43,709 nt of DNA from Winogradskyella sp. (GTDB taxonomy: Bacteria; Bacteroidota; Bacteroidia; Flavobacteriales; Flavobacteriaceae). Both the position numbers and the translations under genes were made by a program. Positions 36,507 through 43,709 of this stretch are shown in pieces; the first letter of the stretch is position 1, and every line of letters starts with the position of its first letter. The DNA lies in the NCBI GenBank assembly GCA_030149175.1, contig JASBSA010000114.1, positions 1 to 43,709 of the forward strand, given 5' to 3'. The notes beneath the pieces are model-generated. The model searched no databases and had not been told where the DNA came from. It saw only the letters and a program-made list of their open reading frames with translations.

Positions 36507-37613
36507 TTATAATGTCTTCATAATACTAAAGCATAATTTATCTATATGGTCCATAGGCTCACTTAGGGCAGACACATTAGACAGAACAATCACTCCATCC
36601 TTATTATCTGTATTCAACACCATACAAGACGTATATCCACCAGTACCACCATTATGCCAAATCCAATTTTCGCCATCTTTGTTGATTTGTATGTGCCAGC
36701 CCAAACCAATACTCGATTTCTCGTCCATAATATGTGTTTCTGTTCGTGCTAACTTAAGAACCTCATCACTCACTTCAAATTGCGCAAGAACAAACTTTGA
36801 TAAGTCTTCAGCTGTAGACATCACAGATCCTGCACCTTCTAGCGGACCTAAATTCCAATTTAAAGTTGGCTGTCCGTCTGCATTCAAACCTTTCACAAGA
36901 GGAGTAGATAAATTTTCACTACCTATGGTACTATTGGTCATATCATACTTAGAAAAAATGCTTTCTTTCAATAAACTAAGTAAAGACTCTTCTTTAACTT
37001 TTGTTAATGTGTACCCCAAAAGTCCGGCACCCAAATTGGAGTAATTGTACACCTTAGATTCTTTGCCTTTCGACAACTCTAATGCATTAGCTAAATAATA
37101 CAAAAGCTTTTCTTCCGTATAAGTAGCAAATGGGTTCTGATTTTGGATATCAAACTCAAAATTAGAAGCCATTCTTGGAAGACCCGATGTATGATTCGCA
37201 AGTTCTTTAAATGTAATTTGCTGATTATCATTAAATTTAAAATCATAATAAACATTTATGTTAGAATCTAAACTAAGTGTACCATCTAGAACCATATCAG
37301 AAAGCAAAACAGATGTGAAAACTTTACTTATAGAACCAACCTCAAAAGCACTTTTACGGTTTTCTATACTATAAATTGTATCATTCTTTTTTTCTATACC
37401 ATAGTACTCAATGTTCCCATTTTCAATAATAGCAAATGCTAATTGTGTATTATCAGGAAACATCTTTGTATGTTTAATAATAAGGTCAGATTGCTCTTCG
37501 GTAACTGTAGCTTCTTTAGCTACTTCATGACCTATTATAGTAGTCGTCTCAGAGTCTTTACAGCTAAATAAAGTAAAAAGGATAATTAAAAATTGTAGTA
37601 TTGTAGCTTTCAT
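36507..37613 (-). CDS. Beta-lactamase-like serine hydrolase (class C / PBP family), lipoprotein
   Basis: A 368-residue periplasmic lipoprotein (lipobox Cys18, LFSC). Motifs of the serine beta-lactamase/DD-peptidase superfamily: SxxK S94-I-S-K97 in EVGSISKVFTSV, YxN Y189-S-N191 in VYNYSNLGAG, NHTSGLPRM, and HNGGTGGY as the third (K/H)(S/T)G-type motif. The family includes esterases, D-aminopeptidases and true AmpC enzymes; this one lacks the AmpC-specific KTG, so resistance should not be assumed. Confidence 0.9.
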   Translation of the reverse strand: MKATILQFLIILFTLFSCKDSETTTIIGHEVAKEATVTEEQSDLIIKHTKMFPDNTQLAFAIIENGNIEYYGIEKKNDTIYSIENRKSAFEVGSISKVFTSVLLSDMVLDGTLSLDSNINVYYDFKFNDNQQITFKELANHTSGLPRMASNFEFDIQNQNPFATYTEEKLLYYLANALELSKGKESKVYNYSNLGAGLLGYTLTKVKEESLLSLLKESIFSKYDMTNSTIGSENLSTPLVKGLNADGQPTLNWNLGPLEGAGSVMSTAEDLSKFVLAQFEVSDEVLKLARTETHIMDEKSSIGLGWHIQINKDGENWIWHNGGTGGYTSCMVLNTDNKDGVIVLSNVSALSEPMDHIDKLCFSIMKTL

Positions 37614-37694
37614 TTTTGTTTATGTCCATAGCTTAAGGTGTAAATCAGCTTTTATGATTTATATCCCCCGAAAAAAGTCAGTTTGTTTTTAGTC

Positions 37695-37784
37695 ATAAGT
37701 CATTACATTACCTTACAAAAACCCTATGTAAACGTAGAAGGGAGTCTTAAAACTCTTAAAAGAAGTTCAACCGTAATGACTTAT
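37695..37784. repeat. 12-bp inverted repeat framing a 66-base segment
   Basis: ATAAGTCATTAC (37695-37706) and GTAATGACTTAT (37773-37784) are perfect complements. The enclosed segment has secondary symmetry (CCCT/AGGG; two TCTTAAAA copies). It fills most of the 190-base gap between the T9SS protein and serine hydrolase genes. Confidence 0.55.
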
Positions 37785-37804
37785 AACCATTACTAGCATA
37801 TGTT

Positions 37805-38650
37805 TTATTCTTTAATAAATTTTAAAGAATTTCCATTGTCAAATTTTAAGAAATATATCCCGTTATGGAGGCTTTGAACATTAATCAAATCGTTATTAGA
37901 AATTATTCCTTTTTTAATTTCTTTTCCCAAAATATCAAAGAGTTCATAGTTCATTGTTCTATCAAGACCTGAAACTTCAATAAAATCAGATGACGGATTT
38001 GGAAATAGAACAACTTCACTTTGTCCAAACTCAAAATCTTCTGTTGACAATACTTCAGAATCCCAACTAAAGGCGTCTAAGGCTAAGTAATCAGCAGTAC
38101 CAGTGGTTGATATTACTAACTCATCTATATTCTCATTAGAGTTGTCCGTTCCCCCTTCAGAAGCAAGGTCTATAAAAGTAAAACCATTATTGGGTGTAAA
38201 TGTCGAACCATCAACAATACCAGTAGTCTTGGTTATCGTAAAAACATTACCTCCATCTTTTTTGCCTTCAACAGTTATAGTTGTCGGTGTCCCTGGTCCA
38301 GTTAAAGACCTATTAGACACAAATAGATAAAAACTTTTTACAGTAATATCGGTTCCGTCCGTTGTAGTTATAGCGAAAGAACTTCCATCACCTGTGGTTG
38401 GTGTTCCGCTTGTATTATCTATAAACTTGTTATCCACACCTGTTCCATTCCATCCACCGGCACTAAAAAACTCAATGTCATAGGTCGTCTCCCCTGTTCC
38501 GTTTGTTATCGTAAAATTTTGTCCGTTATCAGTAAATGTAGTCGCTCCCGTTGTCTCAGACTCAAAATCTTCTGTAGACTGGGCAATAAGAAAGTTGCCA
38601 TTCAAAAAGATTCCGAGCAATAAAAAAAATTGTAAGTAGTTTGTTTTCAT
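37805..38650 (-). CDS. Secreted protein with T9SS type A C-terminal sorting domain
   Basis: A 281-residue cargo protein of the Bacteroidota type IX secretion system. The signal peptide ends near NFLIAQ (about 24). The middle ~170 residues are Thr/Gly/Asn-rich beta structure (DFESETTGATTFTDNGQNF; TTITVEGKKDGGNVFTITKT) of unrecognised function. The last ~75 residues are a sorting domain: VVLFPNPSSDFIEVSGLD, YELFDILGKEI, HNGIYFLKFDNGNSLKFIKE. It should be exported and attached or released at the surface. No enzyme motif is visible, so adhesion is only a guess. Confidence 0.88.
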   Translation of the reverse strand: MKTNYLQFFLLLGIFLNGNFLIAQSTEDFESETTGATTFTDNGQNFTITNGTGETTYDIEFFSAGGWNGTGVDNKFIDNTSGTPTTGDGSSFAITTTDGTDITVKSFYLFVSNRSLTGPGTPTTITVEGKKDGGNVFTITKTTGIVDGSTFTPNNGFTFIDLASEGGTDNSNENIDELVISTTGTADYLALDAFSWDSEVLSTEDFEFGQSEVVLFPNPSSDFIEVSGLDRTMNYELFDILGKEIKKGIISNNDLINVQSLHNGIYFLKFDNGNSLKFIKE

Positions 38651-38751
38651 AATAGATTTGGTTTTAATATTGTTTAAGATATAAATATAAATTCATTTAA
38701 ACGATTTATACTCATATAAGTGAAGGTATCTTTTTCATAAGCACAGTTTCT

Positions 38752-38815
38752 AAAGTCACGTATATTTACATAAATAGCTCTAAATCCATACCATTAGTCC
38801 CACAAGAGCTTAATG
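38752..38815 (-). repeat. Dispersed accessory-region repeat, copy 3 (partial)
   Basis: 64 bases aligned to the centre of the copies at 40546 and 42212, including the conserved 21-nt hairpin at 38774-38794. It lies 102 bases upstream of the T9SS gene. The 266-base gap 38651-38916 holds this copy and the hairpin listed next, and no gene. Confidence 0.7.
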
Positions 38816-38866
38816 ACAAACTGTGCGCCAGCAAATTTTCAGAAACGTTGGCCAGAGTCTGTCGAA

Positions 38867-38908
38867 GGCTATGCGAAAACTAGCAATGACGCATAGCCAT
38901 TGTTGCAG
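38867..38908 (-). repeat. Hairpin plus shared motif behind the esterase gene
   Basis: GGCTATGCG (38867-38875) and CGCATAGCC (38890-38898) form a perfect 9-bp stem with a 14-base loop. The adjoining CGCATAGCCATTGTTG recurs as CGTATAGCCAATGTTA at 40836, in both cases close behind a minus-strand stop codon. It has no T run. Confidence 0.6.
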
Positions 38909-38916
38909 CCAGTTTT

Positions 38917-39747
38917 TTATTCTTTTTTTTGTTCAAATATTTTCTCAAACGCATCATAAACAGCAATATGTAAAGCGTCTCCGTGTGTTTTATCCTCTAA
39001 AAACTCGTAATACAAATTTGTATTCTCATTTTTGTCTTTTTTGAGCTTATCATACAACTCCTTTGCAATTCGTTCCATCACTTCTCCCTCTTTGCCAACA
39101 GCTATATAAATCGATTTTTTAGAATTATAAGTTTTAAGATTTTCGTCTAATAGTCTTTCATCATCCCACCATAAACTTGGGCTAACGATAATGTAATTGT
39201 CAAAGAGTTCAGGTTTTTTGAATAATATTTCTGTTGCCAATAACCCTCCCAATGATTGTCCTATAATTGTTTTCAATCCTGTTGTTCTAAATTCCGAATT
39301 TATAAAGGGTTGAAGTTCTTTTTCTAAAAATGAAATAAATTTATCAGATTTTCCTGATGTAGGAAATTCTTTTTGGTCAAGTTTGTTTTGAGAAGGGTAA
39401 GTGAAATCTCTTTTTCTATCCACATTTCCTATTCCAACAACGATTGATTCAGGAATCATATTTATCCAAGAAAAAGAACCAAATTGCACTATTCCAGAAA
39501 TATGGATAAAATCCTCATCTTTTGAACCATCGAGTAAATATATTACTGGGTAAGTTTTTAAGCTGTCCCGTAAATAATTCAAAGGCAGATAAATATTCAA
39601 ATCTCTTGTTTCGTTCAAAAGTTGAGATTTAATTTTTATTGTCTTACCAATCGCAAAGTCGACTTCCCCAATTTTGTCAATAGGCTCCTGACAATATGAA
39701 AAGTAAACAGTCAAAGGTAGAATTAGAATTAATATTATCTGTTTCAT
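38917..39747 (-). CDS. Secreted alpha/beta-hydrolase, putative esterase (esterase D/Fes-like)
   Basis: A 276-residue secreted hydrolase of the PF00756-type putative esterase family. It starts with a signal peptide (LPLTVYFSYCQ). Family segments are YPVIYLLDGSKD, the nucleophile elbow GQSLGGLLATEIL with Ser, ISPSLWW-like VSPSLWWDDERLL, YIAVGKEGE and a C-terminal DKTHGDALH containing the likely catalytic His. Substrates may be siderophore esters or carbohydrate esters; undetermined. It starts 28 bases after the lipoprotein gene stop, so the two form an operon. Confidence 0.88.
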   Translation of the reverse strand: MKQIILILILPLTVYFSYCQEPIDKIGEVDFAIGKTIKIKSQLLNETRDLNIYLPLNYLRDSLKTYPVIYLLDGSKDEDFIHISGIVQFGSFSWINMIPESIVVGIGNVDRKRDFTYPSQNKLDQKEFPTSGKSDKFISFLEKELQPFINSEFRTTGLKTIIGQSLGGLLATEILFKKPELFDNYIIVSPSLWWDDERLLDENLKTYNSKKSIYIAVGKEGEVMERIAKELYDKLKKDKNENTNLYYEFLEDKTHGDALHIAVYDAFEKIFEQKKE

Positions 39748-39775
39748 AGTTTTTTTTAAATTGGTTACAACGTTT

Positions 39776-40504
39776 TTATTTAATATTCATTTCAGAAATC
39801 ATTTGTTTCTTCACCTTTGGATGTGCAATTACTGATTTCTGGAAATCCTCAAAATTTCCATAATTATTCGGTGAATCTTTAATTTGATCGTAAATGAACG
39901 ATTTGTCAGTTTGAGGATAAATAATGATAGTTTCTCCAAATCGCAAATCAAAAAGTTTCATATTTAAAACTAAAGTTGAAAAACCATCTGGACTTGCTGA
40001 AAATACCCAATCAAATTCATTGTTTGTTACCTTAAATATTCCTTGGGCTGTTAAATAGGGATAATTTCGAGAATCAACCAATGTACTTTCTTTTGCATCC
40101 TTGTCATTTGTTAAAATCAGCAAAGTCAGTTTATCAATTATCTTTTCACTTTCTGGGTTTTCGTATTCTCCAATTCTAACACCTTTAAAAACAACAGAGT
40201 CCAATTCAATTACAAAAGGAATACTAGAAACAGCATAGTCATATTCAGCTACTGGAAAAGGTGATTTGTTAAGAGGATAACTCTTAAAAATTTCAGAATA
40301 CTTATTATACGTCTCAATGTCTTGATTCAATAACTCTAAATCCCATTTGCTGCTGTCAAGATGTTCATTGGCCCTAATACTTAATTTCTCAATATTCCAT
40401 TTATTTACTTCAGTATTCTTATCAAGTGAATTAAGTTTTTCTCTCTCCTGACAAGAAGAAAAAAGAAGTCCAAATATTATTGTTATCAGTATCTTTTGCA
40501 TCAT
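39776..40504 (-). CDS. Hypothetical lipoprotein (242 aa)
   Basis: Not recognised. Lipobox Cys18 (LLFSSC). The mature protein has a helical start (LSIRANEHLDSSKWDLELLN), then beta-type segments (VAEYDYAVSSIPFVIELDSV; FDWVFSASPDGFSTLVLNMK; LRFGETIIIYPQTD). Probably periplasmic or surface-exposed. The first gene of a two-gene unit with the esterase, with repeat copy 1 ending 42 bases upstream of its start. Confidence 0.75.
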   Translation of the reverse strand: MMQKILITIIFGLLFSSCQEREKLNSLDKNTEVNKWNIEKLSIRANEHLDSSKWDLELLNQDIETYNKYSEIFKSYPLNKSPFPVAEYDYAVSSIPFVIELDSVVFKGVRIGEYENPESEKIIDKLTLLILTNDKDAKESTLVDSRNYPYLTAQGIFKVTNNEFDWVFSASPDGFSTLVLNMKLFDLRFGETIIIYPQTDKSFIYDQIKDSPNNYGNFEDFQKSVIAHPKVKKQMISEMNIK

Positions 40505-40545
40505 TTGTTAATGTTATCAACTTTATTGATATGAGACGATAAGCC

Positions 40546-40729
40546 AAGTTCGCACTTTTTAACCAAAAAGCCAATACGCAAAGTCAAGCATATTTACACA
40601 AATGGTTCCTAATCTATACCATTAATCCCACCATAGCTCGCATGCACCACCACGACCCCATTCTTTATCACCAAAAGTTGTAGAGACTCTTACACCTTTT
40701 ACAAATGAAGTGATTTGTATGACGCTTAT
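40546..40729 (-). repeat. Dispersed accessory-region repeat, copy 1 (184 bp)
   Basis: Aligned end to end with copy 2 (42212-42396) with one single-base gap; my hand alignment gives about 78% identity. Best conserved blocks on the plus strand are AAGTTCGCACTTTT, GCTCGCATGCACCA, TATCACCAAAAGTTG and ATGACGCTTAT. The hairpin is at 40602-40622. The 374-base gap 40505-40878 holds this copy and the short motif at 40836, and no gene. Confidence 0.88.
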
Positions 40730-40835
40730 TGGTCGTGACTATGAGAAGTGCGGGTTTTCAAGCCACTTTCCTGTCCTTTTTCCAATCAGCTTGTTTAATG
40801 TACTTTATTTTATATCAGCACTTTCGCTCACATCA

Positions 40836-40854
40836 CGTATAGCCAATGTTAGGA
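40836..40854 (-). repeat. Short shared motif behind the permease gene
   Basis: CGTATAGCCAATGTTAGGA corresponds to CGCATAGCCATTGTTGCAG behind the esterase gene. Both begin within about 25 bases of the preceding stop codon. There is no complementary partner nearby here, unlike at 38867. Confidence 0.45.
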
Positions 40855-40878
40855 TTGTGTTTTATTAATTTCAATTTT

Positions 40879-42099
40879 TTAAATCAAATATTTTATAGTT
40901 ATTCCTAGTGTTAACCATACATAGCTTATAATAGCAAACCATTTCAATACTTTTTCAAGCAATGGACTTTTGGGTGCCATGTCTTTGTGGTGCATTACAT
41001 CTTTTCCTTTATAGAATCCGAAATAGATTAAAACTCCCGATATAGCCAAAAAAACAAGATTTAAATAAAAGGTATAATCTATTTTAAAGTGCTCTTTTTC
41101 TGTTATGCTTGTTGAATTAGATTCAGGTATAAGGTCGAGCAAATTGAATCCATAATGCAATAGTAACGAAGCAAATACAAGCGAGGTAAATAACAGGAAC
41201 AATATAAACAAAGACATTCTCCAGCCGTAGTATTTTGCGTTGATACGTAAAACAGGAAACACTACAAGGTCGCTAAATATAAAAGCCATTACTCCCGCAA
41301 AACTCACACCCTTTCCAAACAGTAAGGCTGCAAGTGGTATATTACCCATTGAACCAATGAAAGTTAGAAAAGCAGCTATAGGTCCAACAATAACGTGTTC
41401 AAGCAATGTTAAAAAATCAAACGATTCTTGACCATTACCTGTATTAATGAAAAGAGTTTGAAAGAATGAATCCGGAACAAAAGCAGCTACTATTCCTGCT
41501 ATTGTGAATCCTACGGTTACATCTTTCCAAACCATTTTCCACTCCATAGCATACTGTTTTCCTACTTTTGCCCAATTCTTTGTGGATTTTATTTTTTCAC
41601 TGAAACCGTTTTGGTCAAGGTCTTCTTTTTCCTCTGTGCTTTGTAGATTTTTTCGAGCTTTATTTATGAGTCGGTCGGGTTTAATAATACCAATGAGAAG
41701 CCAACTAAAGAGAATGAGTAATATACCGCCAACATATTCTCCCACAACAAACTGCCAACCTAAAAAGATCGAAATAATAATTCCAAGCTCAATGACGAGA
41801 TTGGTCGAGGCCAGTAAAAAGGCTATTGAAGAAACAAAGCTTGCTCCTTTTTGAAATAACGATTTTGAAGTAGCTAGAGCAGAAAAACTACAAGAACTAC
41901 TTATAAAACCAAAAAAAGTACCTAAAAGAACACTCTTTCCACTTTCGGTTCCCATTACTTCTTGCATTCGCTTTTCAGTAATGAAAACCTGTATCATTGA
42001 ACTTATCGCATATCCCAGAATAAATGCCCATACAGCCATCCAAAAAAATCCTAAGGTGGTATATGCTGCTTCTCCCCATTTTTCCAAAAATTGATTCAT
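40879..42099 (-). CDS. ArsP-type permease (PF03773, former DUF318)
   Basis: Integral membrane protein of 406 residues with about eight helices in two halves separated by a cytoplasmic charged loop (~150-190). The family signature FGFISSSCSFSALATSKSLF (about 62-82) contains the conserved SSCSF cysteine; the second half has FIGSMGNIPLAALLFGKGVS. Related permeases export organoarsenicals, but most family members have no known substrate. No ars regulator or reductase gene is next to it. It is flanked by two directly repeated ~185-bp elements. Confidence 0.88.
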   Translation of the reverse strand: MNQFLEKWGEAAYTTLGFFWMAVWAFILGYAISSMIQVFITEKRMQEVMGTESGKSVLLGTFFGFISSSCSFSALATSKSLFQKGASFVSSIAFLLASTNLVIELGIIISIFLGWQFVVGEYVGGILLILFSWLLIGIIKPDRLINKARKNLQSTEEKEDLDQNGFSEKIKSTKNWAKVGKQYAMEWKMVWKDVTVGFTIAGIVAAFVPDSFFQTLFINTGNGQESFDFLTLLEHVIVGPIAAFLTFIGSMGNIPLAALLFGKGVSFAGVMAFIFSDLVVFPVLRINAKYYGWRMSLFILFLLFTSLVFASLLLHYGFNLLDLIPESNSTSITEKEHFKIDYTFYLNLVFLAISGVLIYFGFYKGKDVMHHKDMAPKSPLLEKVLKWFAIISYVWLTLGITIKYLI

Positions 42100-42139
42100 T
42101 TGATTTTGCTTTATCCCTTAGTGGTTTTTCATGTGCACC

Positions 42140-42184
42140 AACGTTAAGATATAGTTCCATGTCAACAAACTATATCGCTTGATA
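42140..42184 (+). repeat. 45-bp hairpin repeat, copy A
   Basis: Matches copy B at 42768-42812 at 39 of 45 positions. It contains the stem GATATAGTT / AACTATATC with an 11-base loop, preceded by CAACGTTAA. It lies between the permease start and repeat copy 2. Confidence 0.8.
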
Positions 42185-42211
42185 CTGAAACAAGTTCAGC
42201 CCTGGTAATTG

Positions 42212-42396
42212 AAGTTCGCACTTTTAAAACAAAAAACCAATAACCAAAGTCACGTAAATTTAAACAAATGACACTAAATCCATGTCATTTATCCCACCAT
42301 GGCTCGCATGCACCAACACGACTCCATTGAGTATCACCAAAAGTTGCGGAGACGTAATGCTGTATTTAGAAATCATGCGATTTATATGACGCTTAT
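42212..42396 (-). repeat. Dispersed accessory-region repeat, copy 2 (185 bp)
   Basis: The second full-length copy, in the same orientation as copy 1 and on the other side of the permease gene. Its hairpin at 42268-42288 has arms ATGACA / TGTCAT on the minus strand. The 352-base gap 42100-42451 is filled by copy A, this copy and the leader of the small plus-strand gene. Confidence 0.88.
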
Positions 42397-42451
42397 CGTA
42401 TTTGTGTATAAATAGTTGCTTGAATTGATAACGAAATAAAATAAATAAGAA

Positions 42452-42769
42452 ATGATTTTTAATAACGAATTTAGATTAGACAACCCAGAAACAATAGGTG
42501 AAACAGATAAAATGTTTGACTTAACTAATTATTGTGAATGGCTAGAACAACAATTAATAGACGCTAGAAAGCAATTATCTATACACGTTGTTAGCCAACG
42601 AAGTGAACTGTTTGCCGAGCAAGATAGCAAAGACTTTATTTTATGGCAAAGGGATAGAGAAATAAGACGACTTGAAAACGGTAAATATAAATGGCGAGAA
42701 TTTGAGTATAATAGAGAGTTTTTTTTAGAAAAGTACTTAGAGGACAGAAATAAGGCAAATTGTGGCTAA
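42452..42769 (+). CDS. Orphan hypothetical protein (105 aa)
   Basis: Not recognised. A soluble, highly charged, mostly helical protein: WLEQQLIDARKQLSIHVVSQ, then FILWQRDREIRRLENGKYKW and FFLEKYLEDRNK, a likely coiled coil. There is no signal or membrane segment. It is the only plus-strand gene in this block. Its stop codon TAA is the first part of repeat copy B (TAACGTTAAG), so gene and repeat form one unit. The length and clean start support a real gene, but codon evidence is limited. Confidence 0.6.
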   Translation: MIFNNEFRLDNPETIGETDKMFDLTNYCEWLEQQLIDARKQLSIHVVSQRSELFAEQDSKDFILWQRDREIRRLENGKYKWREFEYNREFFLEKYLEDRNKANCG

Positions 42770-42825
42770 CGTTAAGATATGGTTCCGTTTCAATGAACTA
42801 TATCGATTGATAAGCGAAGTTAGTT
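42764..42825 (+). repeat. attC-like structure containing hairpin repeat copy B
   Basis: GGCTAAC (42764-42770) and GTTAGTT (42819-42825) form imperfect outer arms. Inside lies the stem GATATGGTT / AACTATATC of copy B. End sequences and ~62-nt length resemble an integron attC site (R'' ...YYYAAC and R' GTTAG...). No integrase is visible, so this is a structural resemblance only. Confidence 0.35.
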
Positions 42826-42880
42826 TTTTAATTTTTGAAAATCAACGCTTTAAATATTAATCTTATTAATAATTAATCAA

Positions 42881-43709
42881 CTATTTCACCTCATAAAAGT
42901 CTAATACACCATACTTGGTAAACTTTATTTGGTATGTTGTAGTCTTAAGGGATGTTCGGTTTTGTAGTTTCACTTCAACAATATATTCTTTGTTTTCTAT
43001 ATCTTCTTTTTCAGTATTAATTGTTAGATTAACACCTCTAACAGAAGAAGATCCTTTTGTTAATGCCAGCTTGCCTTCAATGTTCTTAAATGCTATTAAA
43101 GTGCTGGAGTATGTATTGGTTTCAATTTCTAAATTATAACTATTAACTTTTTCTCCTAAACCACTATAACTCCAAGAGTTTTTTCGTAAATACACATCAA
43201 TTACATAGGTATATTTAGGTTTGAGCAGCTTTAATGGGTGTTTTAAGTTACTCTTATCAAAAACTACTTTTAGAAGCTCTTCATCATAGTTTCTTTTAAA
43301 ATCCATTAAGGAATAGGTGTCATTAAAATCTGTTTCTTCTTTTTTTAGGATTAAACGTGTGGCATAAATTTTATCAGTTTTGGTGCTGTCAACCATATAT
43401 ATGTACTTTTTAGAGGCAGGCGTGTAGTCCTCTATTTCAAAAAGTTCTCCCTTAAAAAAATAGTCTAGATTTTTATTTTCTAAGGATTTATTTTTTCTGT
43501 TTTCTTGATAAATAGAATTAATGTCTCTGTATTTCATTTTATCTATTTCAGATTTTATAATTGATGGAGCAAAGGGTAAAAACATAACTAATGGAAAAAT
43601 GAGAAAGTACCAACCATATGCCATGCCTTTGGATTTGTTTTTTACAACCATGGTCTCAGACCACTCATCATGAAATCCAACACCGTTTTCTGAGAAAGCA
43701 AAAGATAAC
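42881..43709 (-). CDS. Hypothetical membrane-anchored protein, probably continuing beyond the window
   Basis: Not recognised. From the first ATG at 43651 there are 256 residues with one membrane helix at ~12-32 (GWYFLIFPLVMFLPFAPSII), then a soluble part with beta segments (YIYMVDSTKTDKIYATRLIL; YTYVIDVYLRKNSWSYSGLG; EYIVEVKLQNRTSLKTTTYQ). Upstream of that ATG the same frame stays open to the window edge and reads LSFAFSENGVGFHDEWSET, which looks like protein rather than spacer. The real start may therefore lie outside. I give the open frame as partial. Confidence 0.65.
   Translation of the reverse strand, partial: LSFAFSENGVGFHDEWSETMVVKNKSKGMAYGWYFLIFPLVMFLPFAPSIIKSEIDKMKYRDINSIYQENRKNKSLENKNLDYFFKGELFEIEDYTPASKKYIYMVDSTKTDKIYATRLILKKEETDFNDTYSLMDFKRNYDEELLKVVFDKSNLKHPLKLLKPKYTYVIDVYLRKNSWSYSGLGEKVNSYNLEIETNTYSSTLIAFKNIEGKLALTKGSSSVRGVNLTINTEKEDIENKEYIVEVKLQNRTSLKTTTYQIKFTKYGVLDFYEVK

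Noticed and set aside
36507-37613. Serine hydrolase as a beta-lactam resistance gene
   Set aside because: It has SxxK and YxN but an HNG-type third motif and no AmpC-specific features; the family is mostly peptidases and esterases.
40546-40729. Short reading frames in the repeat on the minus strand, one ending ACELWWD-stop (ACEPWWDK-stop in copy 2) and another reading LLVIKNGVVVVHAS
   Set aside because: Both frames are short, change mostly by non-synonymous substitutions between copies, and are broken upstream by an indel and stops in copy 2. A relic of a duplicated gene end remains possible but a working gene is not supported.

Overview
This 43.7 kb window is AT-rich chromosomal DNA from a member of the Bacteroidota, most likely a marine-type Flavobacteriaceae. 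The basis is a type IX secretion (T9SS) C-terminal sorting domain, nine predicted lipoproteins with short signal peptides, several TAnnTTTG (-7) promoter boxes with TTG (-33) about 19-22 bases upstream, almost no Shine-Dalgarno sequences, and families typical of the group (DUF2721, DUF922, DUF2007, plant-type glutaminyl cyclase, CarboxypepD_reg-like). No rRNA, tRNA, CRISPR array, integrase, transposase or phage gene was seen.

Region 1 (1-9.5 kb) holds the 5' part of pabB, an aldose epimerase, a DEAD-box helicase, an ECF sigma factor operon (sigma, an overlapping 57-residue protein, an MscS channel), DUF2721, a GYF-like protein, a DUF922 lipoprotein and a barrel protein-lpdA pair. Region 2 (9.5-14 kb) holds the operon lrp - CPBP-like membrane protein - PAS/LuxR regulator, divergent from a methionine gamma-lyase-like PLP enzyme across an operator-like repeat array. 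Region 3 (14-20 kb) carries NhaC and an oxidative-stress block: 2-Cys peroxiredoxin, ankyrin protein and KatG, with a PerR-like box upstream of katG. Region 4 (20-35.7 kb) is mostly housekeeping: DUF2007, an ABC-F factor, transaldolase, SDR, the 4.5S SRP RNA (missed by any protein search), glutaminyl cyclase, thioesterase, surface lipoproteins, and divergent glyA/fahA.

Region 5 (35.8-43.7 kb) looks accessory. Genes here are mostly on the minus strand and include an NTF2-like lipoprotein, a serine hydrolase, a T9SS cargo protein, an esterase, a lipoprotein, an ArsP-type permease and two orphans. They are separated by long intergenic spaces with a dispersed repeat family. Two 184-185 bp copies lie either side of the permease gene; a 64 bp copy and a short fragment lie further left, all in the same orientation. 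Three copies share a 21-nt hairpin with compensatory and G-U changes that indicate the minus strand is the folded one. A second repeat pair (45 bp, 39 identical) flanks a 0.6 kb unit with one small gene and resembles an integron attC-like site. This cassette-like architecture, with no recombinase in view, is the best candidate for an undescribed system.

Several starts were revised from promoter and terminator positions: pabB (TTG), the DUF922 lipoprotein, the thioredoxin-like lipoprotein, the YdjM-like protein and the lipoprotein at 30925. All family assignments come from motif recognition by eye, without database searches.
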